Source of the DNA: CAIZGX01 sp964385405
GTDB lineage: Bacteria; Bacteroidota; Bacteroidia; Flavobacteriales_D; Sanyastnellaceae
DNA: 64,000 nt
NCBI GenBank assembly: GCA_964385405.1
Contig: CAYLOT010000011.1
Span: 1-64,000 of the forward strand
Reading direction: 5' to 3'
This document shows, one piece after another, positions 51,327 through 60,595 of this stretch. A program made the position numbers and the translations under genes. The notes beneath the pieces were generated by a model, which did not search any database, had not been told where the DNA came from, and worked only from the letters and a program-made list of their open reading frames with translations. Every line of letters begins with the position of its first letter. The stretch's first letter is position 1.

Positions 51327-51606
51327 TGTTGCCACCGTTCGTCGCCTAGCTGAATTAAGCAAGCTGTCTTTCTCGGAAAATGAAGAAACAGAAATGGTAG
51401 ACGGGTTAAACGAAATGATTGCATTTGTAGACAAGCTCAAAGAGTTAGACACCTCGAATGTAGACCCTCTCGTGTTTATGACCGACGAAACGAATGTCTT
51501 ACGTGAAGACGTTGTGGAAGCGCCCATTTCACAAGCAGAAGCGCTAAAAAACGCGCCTTCAAAAGACATGTATTACTTCCGTGTTCCTAAAGTCATTAAA
51601 CAATAA
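51316..51606 (+). CDS. gatC: Aspartyl/glutamyl-tRNA amidotransferase subunit C
   Basis: The small 96-residue subunit that wraps around GatA and GatB in GatCAB. Seen: VRRLAELSKLSFSENEETEM (about 8-27), FVDKLKELDTSNVDPL and LREDVVEAPISQAEALKNAP, and YYFRVPKVI at the end, all typical. It begins inside the last codons of plsC, and a glycosyltransferase gene follows after 3 bases. Confidence 0.95.
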   Translation: MKVDVATVRRLAELSKLSFSENEETEMVDGLNEMIAFVDKLKELDTSNVDPLVFMTDETNVLREDVVEAPISQAEALKNAPSKDMYYFRVPKVIKQ

Positions 51607-51609
51607 TTC

Positions 51610-52347
51610 ATGCACGCGTTAAAAAAGCTTTCTATACTTATTCCTGCTTACAACGAAGGAAGAACCATTCACCTCATTCTTGATCGTATTGGTGAAGTGA
51701 AGTTGGTGAACGACATTGAAATGGAGATTGTCATTGTAAACGACGCCTCTACAGACAATACCGTTGAAGCCATTGAATCATACATTGCTGCTCACCCTGA
51801 GCGCAATTTCAACTTCTACTCTCAACCCTTCAATCAGGGAAAAGGAGCCGCTTTACACAAGGCTATTGAGATTGCAACTGGCGATTATGTGTTGGTTCAA
51901 GATGCCGATTTGGAATACGATCCAGACGAATACAACAAGTTGCTAAAGCCTGTTTTCAAAGACAGTGCTGACGTTGTTTATGGCTCTCGTTTCATGGGCG
52001 GAAATCCGCACCGCATTCTTTTCTTCTGGCACAGTATCGGAAACAAAATACTCACGTTCGCAAGCAACGCCTTCACCAATCTGAACTTAACAGATATGGA
52101 GACGTGCTACAAATTGATTCGTGCAGACATTGCAAAGAACCTTTTGCTTTGTGAAAAACGCTTCGGATTCGAGCCCGAGATCACTGCAAAACTTGCGCGT
52201 ATTCCCAACATTCGTATTTATGAAGTTGGAATTTCATATTACGGCAGAACCTACGAAGAGGGTAAAAAGATTGGCTGGAAAGACGGCGTGCGCGCGTTTT
52301 GGTGTATTGCGAAATACAATATCTGGAGCCGCAAAGCGACGAAATAA
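51610..52347 (+). CDS. Family 2 glycosyltransferase (polyprenyl-phosphate sugar synthase-like)
   Basis: The 245-residue protein has a GT-A fold with SILIPAYNEGRTI (about 8-20), VIVNDASTDNTVEAI, the metal-binding DADLEYDPDEY (about 98-108) and YGSRFMGG. It resembles dolichyl-phosphate mannose synthases (DPM1 type) without C-terminal membrane helices. The likely reaction is sugar transfer from a nucleotide sugar to a polyprenyl phosphate, but the sugar is unknown. It is last in the plus-strand run starting at 45131 and converges with gldH. Confidence 0.88.
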   Translation: MHALKKLSILIPAYNEGRTIHLILDRIGEVKLVNDIEMEIVIVNDASTDNTVEAIESYIAAHPERNFNFYSQPFNQGKGAALHKAIEIATGDYVLVQDADLEYDPDEYNKLLKPVFKDSADVVYGSRFMGGNPHRILFFWHSIGNKILTFASNAFTNLNLTDMETCYKLIRADIAKNLLLCEKRFGFEPEITAKLARIPNIRIYEVGISYYGRTYEEGKKIGWKDGVRAFWCIAKYNIWSRKATK

Positions 52348-52368
52348 TCACAGATTATTAGATGCTAG

Positions 52369-52401
52369 AGCAAGATTGCTTTGCAAAGATTCTTCGAAAG
52401 A
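52369..52401. repeat. Group of mini-hairpins between the glycosyltransferase gene and gldH
   Basis: Three short inverted repeats run together: AGCAA-GA-TTGCT (52369-52380), CTTTGCAAAG (52379-52388) and TCTT-CGA-AAGA (52391-52401), the last directly against the gldH stop. It sits, like the 1561-1703 array, between two convergent stops, and is probably a smaller example of the same kind of element. Confidence 0.6.
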
Positions 52402-52866
52402 TTATTTCGATTTAGCTAGACGAAATCCTACATCATAAATTCCTTCAACCGGATTCACACGCATGGCCTGGTGAATGGAAACTTTGTAGTGTCCTGAAAG
52501 GGGGAATTGTTTGCGTGATTTATAAATGATCCGATTGTCGTAAAGATCTCCTAAGCCCGATTTTCCATACCAATTTCCTTGAGGATCGGCCATGGGGCAC
52601 TCCAACGTATCTACAGCGAGCTTTCCATTCGGGAATTCCATTTCAATAAAAACAAAAAGATTGCTGAATTCGTATTGCTCGCCGTTTCTAACATCAATGA
52701 AGAAGTCATGCAAACTCACCGTGTCCTGAATATCAAACTCGAAATTCGCCACTTGCTTGCTGTCCCAAACCCCACCTTCGATGGGCATGTTGCCCTCGTA
52801 AACAAAATCATCGGAACAAGAGGCCAACAGGAATGCTATGCTTAAAAAGAAAATTAGCTTCTTCAT
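52402..52866 (-). CDS. gldH: Gliding motility lipoprotein GldH
   Basis: The 154-residue protein has a lipoprotein signal (MKKLIFFLSIAFLLASC, predicted Cys17) and the GldH pattern YEGNMPIEGGVWDSKQ, FIDVRNGEQYEFSNLFVFI, GNWYGKSGLGDLYDN and HYKVSIHQAMRV. In Bacteroidota GldH supports gliding and function of the T9SS-related apparatus at the cell envelope. It overlaps ricT as ATGA, an arrangement known from other members of the phylum. Confidence 0.9.
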   Translation of the reverse strand: MKKLIFFLSIAFLLASCSDDFVYEGNMPIEGGVWDSKQVANFEFDIQDTVSLHDFFIDVRNGEQYEFSNLFVFIEMEFPNGKLAVDTLECPMADPQGNWYGKSGLGDLYDNRIIYKSRKQFPLSGHYKVSIHQAMRVNPVEGIYDVGFRLAKSK

Positions 52867-54152
52867 TCTTTCTTGCCTTGATTCGGGTTCTGATTATTGG
52901 GTTTGCCTTTGAAACGATTTGGTCTATTGCCACTGCCTTGAGGTCTATTGCCTTCTTTTGGTTTTGGCCCTGCCGTGTTCTGAGGAGCTGCATTTCCTGG
53001 CGCAGCCGGTTTGTTTGATTGGTTCGGCTTGTTGCGGTTCCGATTGTTGTTGTTCTTGCGCTTCTTGTTATCGAAACGTGTTAAACTGTCTTGACCAACA
53101 ACCTCGGCAAATTCAACGCTTTCAACCGTTTCTTTTTCTTCAACGAACGTTTGAATTTCACCAATGACTTCTCCGCGTTTGTTTTTTTCAATAATCTCTT
53201 TCACCACATCTGCGGTAAGAGCAAACGGACCTTCACCGTGCTGACCATCTAAGGTGTAATAAATTACTTGTTTGAAAATATCTGTTTTGAAATGCGACGC
53301 TGTTCCTTTCGGAAGTTTCAGTTTGATATGCGTAGGGGGAAGCATACGCACTGCCTCTACATATTGATCCAACTCGTAATTCAAACAACATTTCAATTTT
53401 CCGCATTGTCCTGCCAGTTTTCCTGGGTTCAATGAAAGCTGCTGATAGCGCGCTGCACCGGTTGAAACCGATCTGAAATCGGTTAACCAAGTAGAACAAC
53501 AAAGCTCTCTTCCGCACGATCCAATTCCACCTAAACGACCCGCTTCAAGACGAAGTCCGATTTGACGCATTTCAATGCGAACTTTAAACTCTTCCGCATA
53601 CTTACGAATGAGTTCGCGAAAATCTACACGATCGTCTGCGGTGTAATAGAATATGGCGCGCGTCTTATCGCCCTGATATTCCACGTCACTAATTTTCATT
53701 TGAAGACCCAAATCACGCGAAATCTCGCGCGCCCGAATCATTGTACCGTTTTCCAATTGACGGGCAGCTTGCCACGTATCAAAATCAGATTGTTCCGCTT
53801 TGCGAAGTACGCGTTTCAATTCGTAATTGTCCTTGATGTCTCTTCTGTTCATTTGAACACGAACCAACTCGCCTGCCAATGAAACAATTCCCACATCATA
53901 TCCAGTTGAAGCTTCAACAACCACAACATCTCCTTGAAACAACTCCAAACTTCCTTTTCTAAAAAACGATTTGCGTCCGTTTTTAAAACGTACTTCAACA
54001 ACGTCAAACGGCTTCATGCCGTCTGCTAAAGGAATTCCAGCCAACCAATCGAAAACCTCCATTTTACCGGAGCTACACGTCCCGCAATTACCATTGCTCT
54101 TACAGCCGTTTGGAACGCCTCCATCTTTACTTCCACAACTCGAACATCCCAT
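52863..54152 (-). CDS. ricT: PSP1-domain protein RicT (YaaT-like)
   Basis: The 429-residue cytoplasmic protein has a cysteine-rich N-terminus (CSSCGSKDGG and CKSNGNCGTC, about residues 3-27) that may bind a cluster or zinc, a PSP1 domain (about 35-300, with GIGSCGRELCCSTWL and LAGQCGKLKCCLNYELDQY), and a basic low-complexity tail rich in Asn, Pro, Lys and Gly (about 355-429). In Bacillus RicT acts with RicA/RicF in RNA processing; the role in Bacteroidota is less clear. It is cotranslated with gldH. Confidence 0.9.
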   Translation of the reverse strand: MGCSSCGSKDGGVPNGCKSNGNCGTCSSGKMEVFDWLAGIPLADGMKPFDVVEVRFKNGRKSFFRKGSLELFQGDVVVVEASTGYDVGIVSLAGELVRVQMNRRDIKDNYELKRVLRKAEQSDFDTWQAARQLENGTMIRAREISRDLGLQMKISDVEYQGDKTRAIFYYTADDRVDFRELIRKYAEEFKVRIEMRQIGLRLEAGRLGGIGSCGRELCCSTWLTDFRSVSTGAARYQQLSLNPGKLAGQCGKLKCCLNYELDQYVEAVRMLPPTHIKLKLPKGTASHFKTDIFKQVIYYTLDGQHGEGPFALTADVVKEIIEKNKRGEVIGEIQTFVEEKETVESVEFAEVVGQDSLTRFDNKKRKNNNNRNRNKPNQSNKPAAPGNAAPQNTAGPKPKEGNRPQGSGNRPNRFKGKPNNQNPNQGKKE

Positions 54153-54183
54153 GTTTTCTTTTTTATATTCTCAAATATACAAA

Positions 54184-56805
54184 TTAGCTTCCCACTATCT
54201 TCTTGATCTCGTTCAACTTGAACAAAGCTTCAACTGGAGTAAGCGTATTGATATCGATTTTTTCTACTTCTTTTTTAATCTGAACCAGCGTCGGATCATC
54301 GAGTTGGAAAAAACTCAATTGCATTTTCTCTTCTCCTTGAACCGTTGTTGTTTTTCCTTTCCCTGTAGGAGCTTCACCTCTTTTTGTTTCCAATTGATGA
54401 AGCATATCATTCGCGCGATTCACCACCGTCTTCGGCATTCCGGCCAATTGCGCCACGTGAATTCCGAAGCTGTGATTGCTTCCACCTTCTTGCAACTTCC
54501 TTCTGAAAACTATTTTTCCTTTCGCTTCAGAAACCGACACGTTGAAGTTTTTGATACGTGGAAATAAATTCGTCATATCATTCAACTCGTGGTAATGCGT
54601 TGCGAAGAGCGTCTTCGCACGGAACTTCGGATGCTCGTGCAGATATTCCGCAATGGCCCATGCAATGGATACCCCGTCGTAGGTTGAAGTTCCTCTTCCA
54701 ATTTCATCGAGCAGAATTAAACTGCGATCACTTAAGTTATTCAAGATGCTCGCGGTTTCATTCATTTCAACCATAAACGTAGATTCACCTGCGCTCATGT
54801 TGTCGTTCGCTCCTACACGCGTGAACACCTTGTCTACAATGCCCATTCTCACGCGCTTCGCTGGCACGAAGGAACCCATTTGAGCCATGAGCACAATGAG
54901 TGCGGTTTGACGAAGCACAGCGGATTTACCCGACATGTTCGGACCTGTGATCATCATAATCTGCTGGGCATCGCGATCTAGTTTTATGTCGTTTGCTATG
55001 TATGGATCGTTCGGCGGAAGGCGCAATTCAATAATAGCGTGTCTTCCTTGTTCAATCTCTATACAGTTCTCTTCTGTGAATTCCGGTGCGCAGTATTTGT
55101 TGGCCACCGCAACAGTTGCGAAGGAAGCCAATGCGTCGATTTCTGCAAGTACGCGCGCATTCAATTGCATATTCACCAAATGCGGAAGTGTCTCTTCAAT
55201 CAACGATTGATAAATCTGATTTTCTAAAATCGAAATTTTCTCTTCGGCTCCTGTAATCTTCGCTTCGTATTCTTTTAGTTCAGGCGTTATATATCGCTCG
55301 GCCTGGGTCACCGTTTGTTTGCGTATCCATTCGGGCGGAACCTTGTCTTTGTGAGTGTTTCGCACTTCCAAATAATAACCAAAGACATTGTTGAACGCAA
55401 TTTTCAAGGAAGGAATTCCGGTGCGTTCGCTTTCGCGTTCTTGCACCATTTGCAAATAATCCTTTCCAGATTTTTGCAAGTTGCGAAGTTCATCCAATTC
55501 AGCGTTCACGCCTTCGGCTATCACAGAGCCACGGTTCAGTGCTAAAGGTGCTTCCGGATTTATTTTTTCGAAAACGGTATTGCACCAATCGGTCAATGGC
55601 TTCAACACATTGAACAGGGCTTGTATTTCTTTGCTTTTCGAATTTGCGCCCAACTCTTTAATGTGCTCTGCCGTTTGCATGCCCTTTGCCAACTGAAGCA
55701 ATTCACGCGGATTGACGCGGCCAGTAGCAATCTTAGAAGCCAAACGCTCCATGTCGCCAATGGTATTCAAATGCAAACGAGTTTCTGCAAGCAGCTCTGC
55801 GTCTTTGACAAAACTTCCAACTACAAACTGACGCTTCTCTATTTGCGCAATGTCTTTAAGCGGCATGAGTACCCATCTGCGCAAGAGTCGCGCGCCCATG
55901 GGTGTGCTGGTGTGATTGAGCGTGTAGAACAACGTTGCCGTTTCGTCGTAGTTCGAATGCACCAATTCTAAATTTCGAATGGTGAAGCGGTCTAACCACA
56001 CGAAAGTGTCTTCTTCAATACGCGCTATTTTTTGAATGTGCTGGGTCCTGTCGTGCTGCGTGTCTTTCAGATAATGCAACACGGCGCCAGCCGCAATAAC
56101 TCCGAGTTTTAATTCCTCAACACCGAAGCCTTTAAGCGATTGTGTTCCGAATTGCTTTTGTAAAACTTCTTTGGCGTAGTCCAACGAGAACACCCATTCG
56201 TCTATGCGAAAGGTGAACCATTTGGTATCTCCGAAAGCCTCGCGAAATTGGTGGTCTTCGTGCTTTTGAAAAAGCACTTCATTTGGCCGAAAACTTTGAA
56301 GCAATTTGTTAATGTGTGCTAAACTTCCTTCGGCCAAATAGAACTCTCCTGTAGAGATATCTAAAAAACTTACACCAGCCTGCTGATCACGCATAACTAC
56401 GGCTGCCAAAAACTGATTGTTCGAACTGTCGTAAGTTTTTTCGTTGTAGCTCACCGCTGGAGTTACTAATTCAGTAACTCCACGCTTCACTATTTTCTTC
56501 GTTAGCTTCGGGTCTTCCAACTGATCGCAAATAGCCACGCGATTTCCAGCGCGAACCAATTTCGGCAAATAAGTATCTAACGAATGATGCGGAAAGCCCG
56601 CCAGTTCAATGAATGCGGCAGCTCCGTTCTTTCGCTTCGTTAAAGTAATCCCCAAAATGCGCGCAGCCGCAATGGCGTCTGAACCAAAGGTTTCATAAAA
56701 ATCGCCGACACGAAACAACAAAAGCGCATCTGGATACTGCGCCTTAATTTCATTGTATTGTTTCATGAGTGGCGTTTCCACCACAGTCGATTTTTCTTCC
56801 GCCAT
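54184..56805 (-). CDS. mutS: DNA mismatch repair protein MutS
   Basis: Recognises base mismatches and small loops. The 873-residue protein contains the mismatch-binding FRVGDFYETFG (about 30-40, the Phe-x-Glu motif), the lever and clamp regions, and the ATPase domain with Walker A TGPNMSGKSAVLRQ (about 615-628), SAGESTFMVEM, Walker B LILLDEIGRGTSTYDG and THYHEL. The position of the Phe-x-Glu motif and length identify MutS1. It follows clpX with a one-base gap. mutL is not in the window. Confidence 0.97.
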   Translation of the reverse strand: MAEEKSTVVETPLMKQYNEIKAQYPDALLLFRVGDFYETFGSDAIAAARILGITLTKRKNGAAAFIELAGFPHHSLDTYLPKLVRAGNRVAICDQLEDPKLTKKIVKRGVTELVTPAVSYNEKTYDSSNNQFLAAVVMRDQQAGVSFLDISTGEFYLAEGSLAHINKLLQSFRPNEVLFQKHEDHQFREAFGDTKWFTFRIDEWVFSLDYAKEVLQKQFGTQSLKGFGVEELKLGVIAAGAVLHYLKDTQHDRTQHIQKIARIEEDTFVWLDRFTIRNLELVHSNYDETATLFYTLNHTSTPMGARLLRRWVLMPLKDIAQIEKRQFVVGSFVKDAELLAETRLHLNTIGDMERLASKIATGRVNPRELLQLAKGMQTAEHIKELGANSKSKEIQALFNVLKPLTDWCNTVFEKINPEAPLALNRGSVIAEGVNAELDELRNLQKSGKDYLQMVQERESERTGIPSLKIAFNNVFGYYLEVRNTHKDKVPPEWIRKQTVTQAERYITPELKEYEAKITGAEEKISILENQIYQSLIEETLPHLVNMQLNARVLAEIDALASFATVAVANKYCAPEFTEENCIEIEQGRHAIIELRLPPNDPYIANDIKLDRDAQQIMMITGPNMSGKSAVLRQTALIVLMAQMGSFVPAKRVRMGIVDKVFTRVGANDNMSAGESTFMVEMNETASILNNLSDRSLILLDEIGRGTSTYDGVSIAWAIAEYLHEHPKFRAKTLFATHYHELNDMTNLFPRIKNFNVSVSEAKGKIVFRRKLQEGGSNHSFGIHVAQLAGMPKTVVNRANDMLHQLETKRGEAPTGKGKTTTVQGEEKMQLSFFQLDDPTLVQIKKEVEKIDINTLTPVEALFKLNEIKKIVGS

Positions 56806-56806
56806 A

Positions 56807-58036
56807 TTACGCCACCTTCAATTGACTAAGTTTCGAACTTTCAAATTTTTCGCGAGCGTATGCTAACGTCACTTTGAATTCTTTTTCTTCCGTTTGATTC
56901 GGAATTTCAAACATGAGATCCAACAAGATTGCTTCGCAAATTGAACGCAATCCGCGCGCTCCCAATTTGTAGGTCATGGCCTTTTCCACAATGTAATCCA
57001 ACACTTGTTTTTCGAAGGACAATTTCACACCGTCCATTTCAAACAATTTCACATACTGCTTCACCAATGCGTTCTTCGGCTCTGTGAGAATTCTTCTGAG
57101 CGCTGCTTCATCAAGCGGATTCAAAAACGTTAAAACCGGGAAGCGACCGATTAATTCGGGAATCAAACCAAATTGTTTCAAATCGGCCGGAGCAATGTAT
57201 TGCAACCATCCGCCTTGTTCTTCAACAGTCTTCGCGTTGCGATAACCGATGCTCGCTGTATTCATTCTTCGTTCAATGTGCTTTTCAATTCCATCAAACG
57301 CACCGCCACAAACAAAAAGAATATTCTTCGTGTCTATCTGAATCATTTTTTGCTCGGGGTGTTTTCTTCCTCCTTGTGGCGGAACACTCACCGTTGCACC
57401 TTCCAACAGTTTCAATAACGCTTGTTGCACACCCTCACCACTTACGTCACGCGTTATGCTTGGGTTGTCGCTCTTACGCGCAATCTTATCTATTTCATCG
57501 ATGAATACAATTCCGCGCTCCGCTTTTTGAACATCGTAATCTGCACTTTGAAGTAATCGTGAAAGAATACTTTCAACGTCTTCTCCTACGTAACCCGCCT
57601 GTGTAAGAACCGTTGCATCGGCAATACAGAACGGAACATTTAACATTTTCGCAATGGTCTTCGCCAACAATGTTTTTCCCGTTCCGGTTTCTCCAACCAA
57701 AACAATGTTCGACTTTTCAATTTCAACTTCGTCGTCTTTCTTACCAGCTGCGTGCTGCGCCAAACGTTTGTAATGATTGTAAACCGCAACGCTCAGAACT
57801 TTCTTCGCTTCGTCTTGGCCAATGATGTATTCGTTTAAGAAATCTCTGATTTCAATAGGCTTCAGCAATTCAGACGTATTAAATTCTTCTTGAGGAACTA
57901 CGGCTTCTTCCTTTACAATCTCGTTTGCCTGACGTGCACAATCGTCGCAAATGTGTCCGGAAACACCTGCAATAAGCACATTCACTTCACTCTTTTTTCT
58001 TCCACAAAACGAGCAATTAATCTCTTGTTTAGACAT
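56807..58036 (-). CDS. clpX: ATP-dependent Clp protease ATP-binding subunit ClpX
   Basis: AAA+ unfoldase that feeds substrates to ClpP. The 409-residue protein has the N-terminal zinc domain (CSFCGRKKSEV and HICDDC, about residues 9-38), Walker A GETGTGKTLLAK (about 116-127), the pore loop GYVGEDVESI, Walker B IVFIDEIDKIARKSD and the sensor region VSGEGVQQALLKLLEG. clpP lies about 2.6 kb upstream with priA between, so the two are not in one simple operon. clpX has its own -7 element. Confidence 0.97.
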   Translation of the reverse strand: MSKQEINCSFCGRKKSEVNVLIAGVSGHICDDCARQANEIVKEEAVVPQEEFNTSELLKPIEIRDFLNEYIIGQDEAKKVLSVAVYNHYKRLAQHAAGKKDDEVEIEKSNIVLVGETGTGKTLLAKTIAKMLNVPFCIADATVLTQAGYVGEDVESILSRLLQSADYDVQKAERGIVFIDEIDKIARKSDNPSITRDVSGEGVQQALLKLLEGATVSVPPQGGRKHPEQKMIQIDTKNILFVCGGAFDGIEKHIERRMNTASIGYRNAKTVEEQGGWLQYIAPADLKQFGLIPELIGRFPVLTFLNPLDEAALRRILTEPKNALVKQYVKLFEMDGVKLSFEKQVLDYIVEKAMTYKLGARGLRSICEAILLDLMFEIPNQTEEKEFKVTLAYAREKFESSKLSQLKVA

Positions 58037-58052
58037 CTTTAATTCTTTCCAA

Positions 58053-58060
58053 CAAAGGTA
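58053..58060 (-). promoter_or_regulatory. -7 element of clpX
   Basis: TACCTTTG on the minus strand, 16 bases before the clpX ATG, inside the short gap after priA. It indicates that clpX-mutS is transcribed separately from priA. Confidence 0.55.
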
Positions 58061-58075
58061 ATGAAACTCTTCTGT

Positions 58076-60535
58076 TTACACAGGGTCTACGTCAATAGAT
58101 ACACGAACCATTTTGTATTTCTGCTGAGCAGTTAGCGTGTTCGAACAGTCGAGCAGATAACGTTTCACCTGAGCAGGCTGAAGTTCTTGCGGAATTCGAA
58201 TCCAAAACTGTTGAATGTAATAGTTGTTCACACGGCCAATGGCGGGTGTTTCAGGGCCTGTGTAATTTCCAAAAAGCGATTTAAAGAACCACCCTCCAAG
58301 CTCTGCGGCTGCGCTTAACGCAACACCTTGCTCTTTGTGCTTAACGGTTAATTTAATCATTCGAGTAAAAGGCGGATACCGGAACTGCTTGCGCTCCGCG
58401 ACTTCCAGCTTATAGAACTGTTCGTAATTGTTGTTCTCAATCAGCGGGAAAACCCAATGCTCGGGATCATAGGTTTGAATGAGCACGCGCCCGCGTTCTT
58501 CACGTCTTCCGCTTCTTCCAGAAACCTGAACCATCATCTGAAAGGCGCGTTCGATCGAACGAAAATCGGGATGCTTCAACATGCGATCGGCATTCAATAT
58601 TCCAACCAAATGAACATTGCTGAAGTCAAGTCCCTTCGTAACCATCTGCGTTCCAATGAGCACATCGGTCTTTCCACTTTCAAATTCAGAAATGATTTTA
58701 TGGTGCGCATGTTTGCCTCGAGCAACATCTAAATCCATTCGCGAAATGCGAATATGCGGAAGGCATTCGCCTAACTCCTCTTCAATGCGCTCGGTTCCTG
58801 CGCCCAACATTTTGAAAGCGTTGGCGCCACATGAAGGACATTGCTGCACAGGAATTTCATGATGACCGCAGTAATGGCAGCGCAGTTCATGATGAAATTT
58901 ATGGTAGGTCAAGCTCACGTCGCAGTTCTTGCACTCGGGTGTGTAGTGACACATTTCGCATTCCCAAAGCGGCGTATAACCTCTTCGGTTTTGAAACAAA
59001 ATCACTTGTTTACCAGCCTTTACTGTTGCATCAATAGCATCGAGCAACACCGAAGAAAAGACTCCTTGCATGCGCTTCGCTTGTAGCTCTGACCGGAGGT
59101 TAACGAAGCTAATTCTTGGCTGAACAGCGTTCCCATAGCGCTCGAACATTTCAACCAACTGATACTTGTTTTGTTTTGCGTTGAAGTACGACTCTAAAGA
59201 AGGTGTTGCGCTTCCCAACACCACTTGAGCGTTCGATAAAACACTTAGTTTAATAGCAGTGTCTCTCGCATGATAACGTGGTGCCGGATCTTGTTGCTTG
59301 AATGTTCCTTCGTGCTCTTCGTCGACAATGATTAACCCTAAATTTTCAAAAGGAAGAAACACACCCGAGCGTGCAGCTAATACAACATCGAATCGATGTA
59401 AATCTGAATGCACTCGGTGCCACACTTCGGTGCGTTCATGGGTGCTGTAACCGCTATGATATACACCAACGCGAGTTCCGAAATATTTCTGAATGCGGTC
59501 GATTAAATGAGATGTTAACGCAATTTCAGGAACCAACAACAACACTTGTTTTCCTTGTTGAACTTGCTCTTGCATAAGATGCAAATACACTTCCGTTTTT
59601 CCTGAAGAGGTTACTCCATGCAAGAGCGTAACTCCAGCATGAGATTTAATTTTTTCAAAGGCTGAATGTTGCAGTTCACTCAATACCGGAAGTGGTATCA
59701 GCTCATGATCGCCAGTAATCATGCGTAATTCGGAACGTTCTTCAATGGCTAGTATTCCCTTCTTCACCAAAGCTGAAACAGCTGAAGCATCGGTTTTCGA
59801 TTGAATCTCTAGTTCCTTTTTCTTAACCGACTCTGCTGTATTTCCGTCCCATTTGCTCATTTGCAGAAAGGTCATCAATGCTTGAATTTGCTTGTCAGCA
59901 TTGCGCTTTTCCAAAGCTGCGAAATGGGTGTTAAGTTGTTCGTCAGAATTTCCATTTTCACCGATAACCACATATGAAACCCGCTTCGGAATGAACTTCT
60001 CCTTCACCTCTTCAAACGACGCAATGGCGTTCTTCTTCAACAAATTTTTTAATGTAGAATGAATGGAAACCTTTGGCAGCGCGTGCTGTATGTCTTTCGA
60101 CATAACACCCATACCTCTATCTTTTTCCAAAATTACATCTACAACCGAACGTTCATTCGGTGTTAATTCTACCGCAAGATCTTTTGTTGTATAGACCGTT
60201 TCACTCGACAATTTCAACCCGCTAGGAAGCGCCGCTGTCATAACTTCCCCGAGTGTACAGGCATAGTATTTCGCTATCCACTCCCACAGTTGCATTTGTG
60301 TTTCTGAAACCACCGGAACATCGTCTAACACTTCCTCGAGATATTTCGCAGCGTAATCTTTAGGAACCTCTTCGTGCACGCGCCAAACAATTGCTGTGTA
60401 CCGCTTAGACTTTCCCAAAGGCACTACTACACGAACCCCTTGTTGAACGTAGTTCTCCCAAGCTACAGGAACCCTGTAGGTAAGCACTTGTGGAAGTGCT
60501 AACGGAACAACAACATCAACAAAAAAGGTTTTCAT
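58076..60535 (-). CDS. priA: Primosomal replication restart helicase PriA
   Basis: Reloads the replisome at stalled forks. The 819-residue protein has an N-terminal DNA-binding part, helicase domain with Walker A HGVTSSGKTEVYLHL (about 308-322), DEEH box LIIVDEEHEGTFKQQDP, LGSATPSLES, and a zinc-binding insert of eight cysteines (CEMCHYTPECKNC ... RCHYCGHHEIPVQQCPSC, about 533-570), then FLIGTQMVTKGLDF-like VLIGTQMVTKGLDF. All identify PriA. It lies between clpP and clpX, separated from clpP by a hairpin. Confidence 0.96.
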   Translation of the reverse strand: MKTFFVDVVVPLALPQVLTYRVPVAWENYVQQGVRVVVPLGKSKRYTAIVWRVHEEVPKDYAAKYLEEVLDDVPVVSETQMQLWEWIAKYYACTLGEVMTAALPSGLKLSSETVYTTKDLAVELTPNERSVVDVILEKDRGMGVMSKDIQHALPKVSIHSTLKNLLKKNAIASFEEVKEKFIPKRVSYVVIGENGNSDEQLNTHFAALEKRNADKQIQALMTFLQMSKWDGNTAESVKKKELEIQSKTDASAVSALVKKGILAIEERSELRMITGDHELIPLPVLSELQHSAFEKIKSHAGVTLLHGVTSSGKTEVYLHLMQEQVQQGKQVLLLVPEIALTSHLIDRIQKYFGTRVGVYHSGYSTHERTEVWHRVHSDLHRFDVVLAARSGVFLPFENLGLIIVDEEHEGTFKQQDPAPRYHARDTAIKLSVLSNAQVVLGSATPSLESYFNAKQNKYQLVEMFERYGNAVQPRISFVNLRSELQAKRMQGVFSSVLLDAIDATVKAGKQVILFQNRRGYTPLWECEMCHYTPECKNCDVSLTYHKFHHELRCHYCGHHEIPVQQCPSCGANAFKMLGAGTERIEEELGECLPHIRISRMDLDVARGKHAHHKIISEFESGKTDVLIGTQMVTKGLDFSNVHLVGILNADRMLKHPDFRSIERAFQMMVQVSGRSGRREERGRVLIQTYDPEHWVFPLIENNNYEQFYKLEVAERKQFRYPPFTRMIKLTVKHKEQGVALSAAAELGGWFFKSLFGNYTGPETPAIGRVNNYYIQQFWIRIPQELQPAQVKRYLLDCSNTLTAQQKYKMVRVSIDVDPV

Positions 60536-60549
60536 GGTCTATAAACAAA

Positions 60550-60574
60550 TAGAGACACGAAGGCCGTGTCTCTA
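60550..60574. terminator. GTAGAGAC-type palindromic hairpin after clpP
   Basis: TAGAGACACG / CGTGTCTCTA form a perfect 10-bp stem with a 5-base loop; on the minus strand the arm extends as GTAGAGACACG and is followed by TTTGTTTAT. It sits between the clpP stop and the priA start and may end the clpP transcript. Palindromes with GTAGAGAC arms are, as far as I recall, common intergenic repeats in some Bacteroidota and cyanobacteria, so it may also be a dispersed repeat copy. Confidence 0.6.
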
Positions 60575-60595
60575 CTCTAATTTGAATTGAAACGA

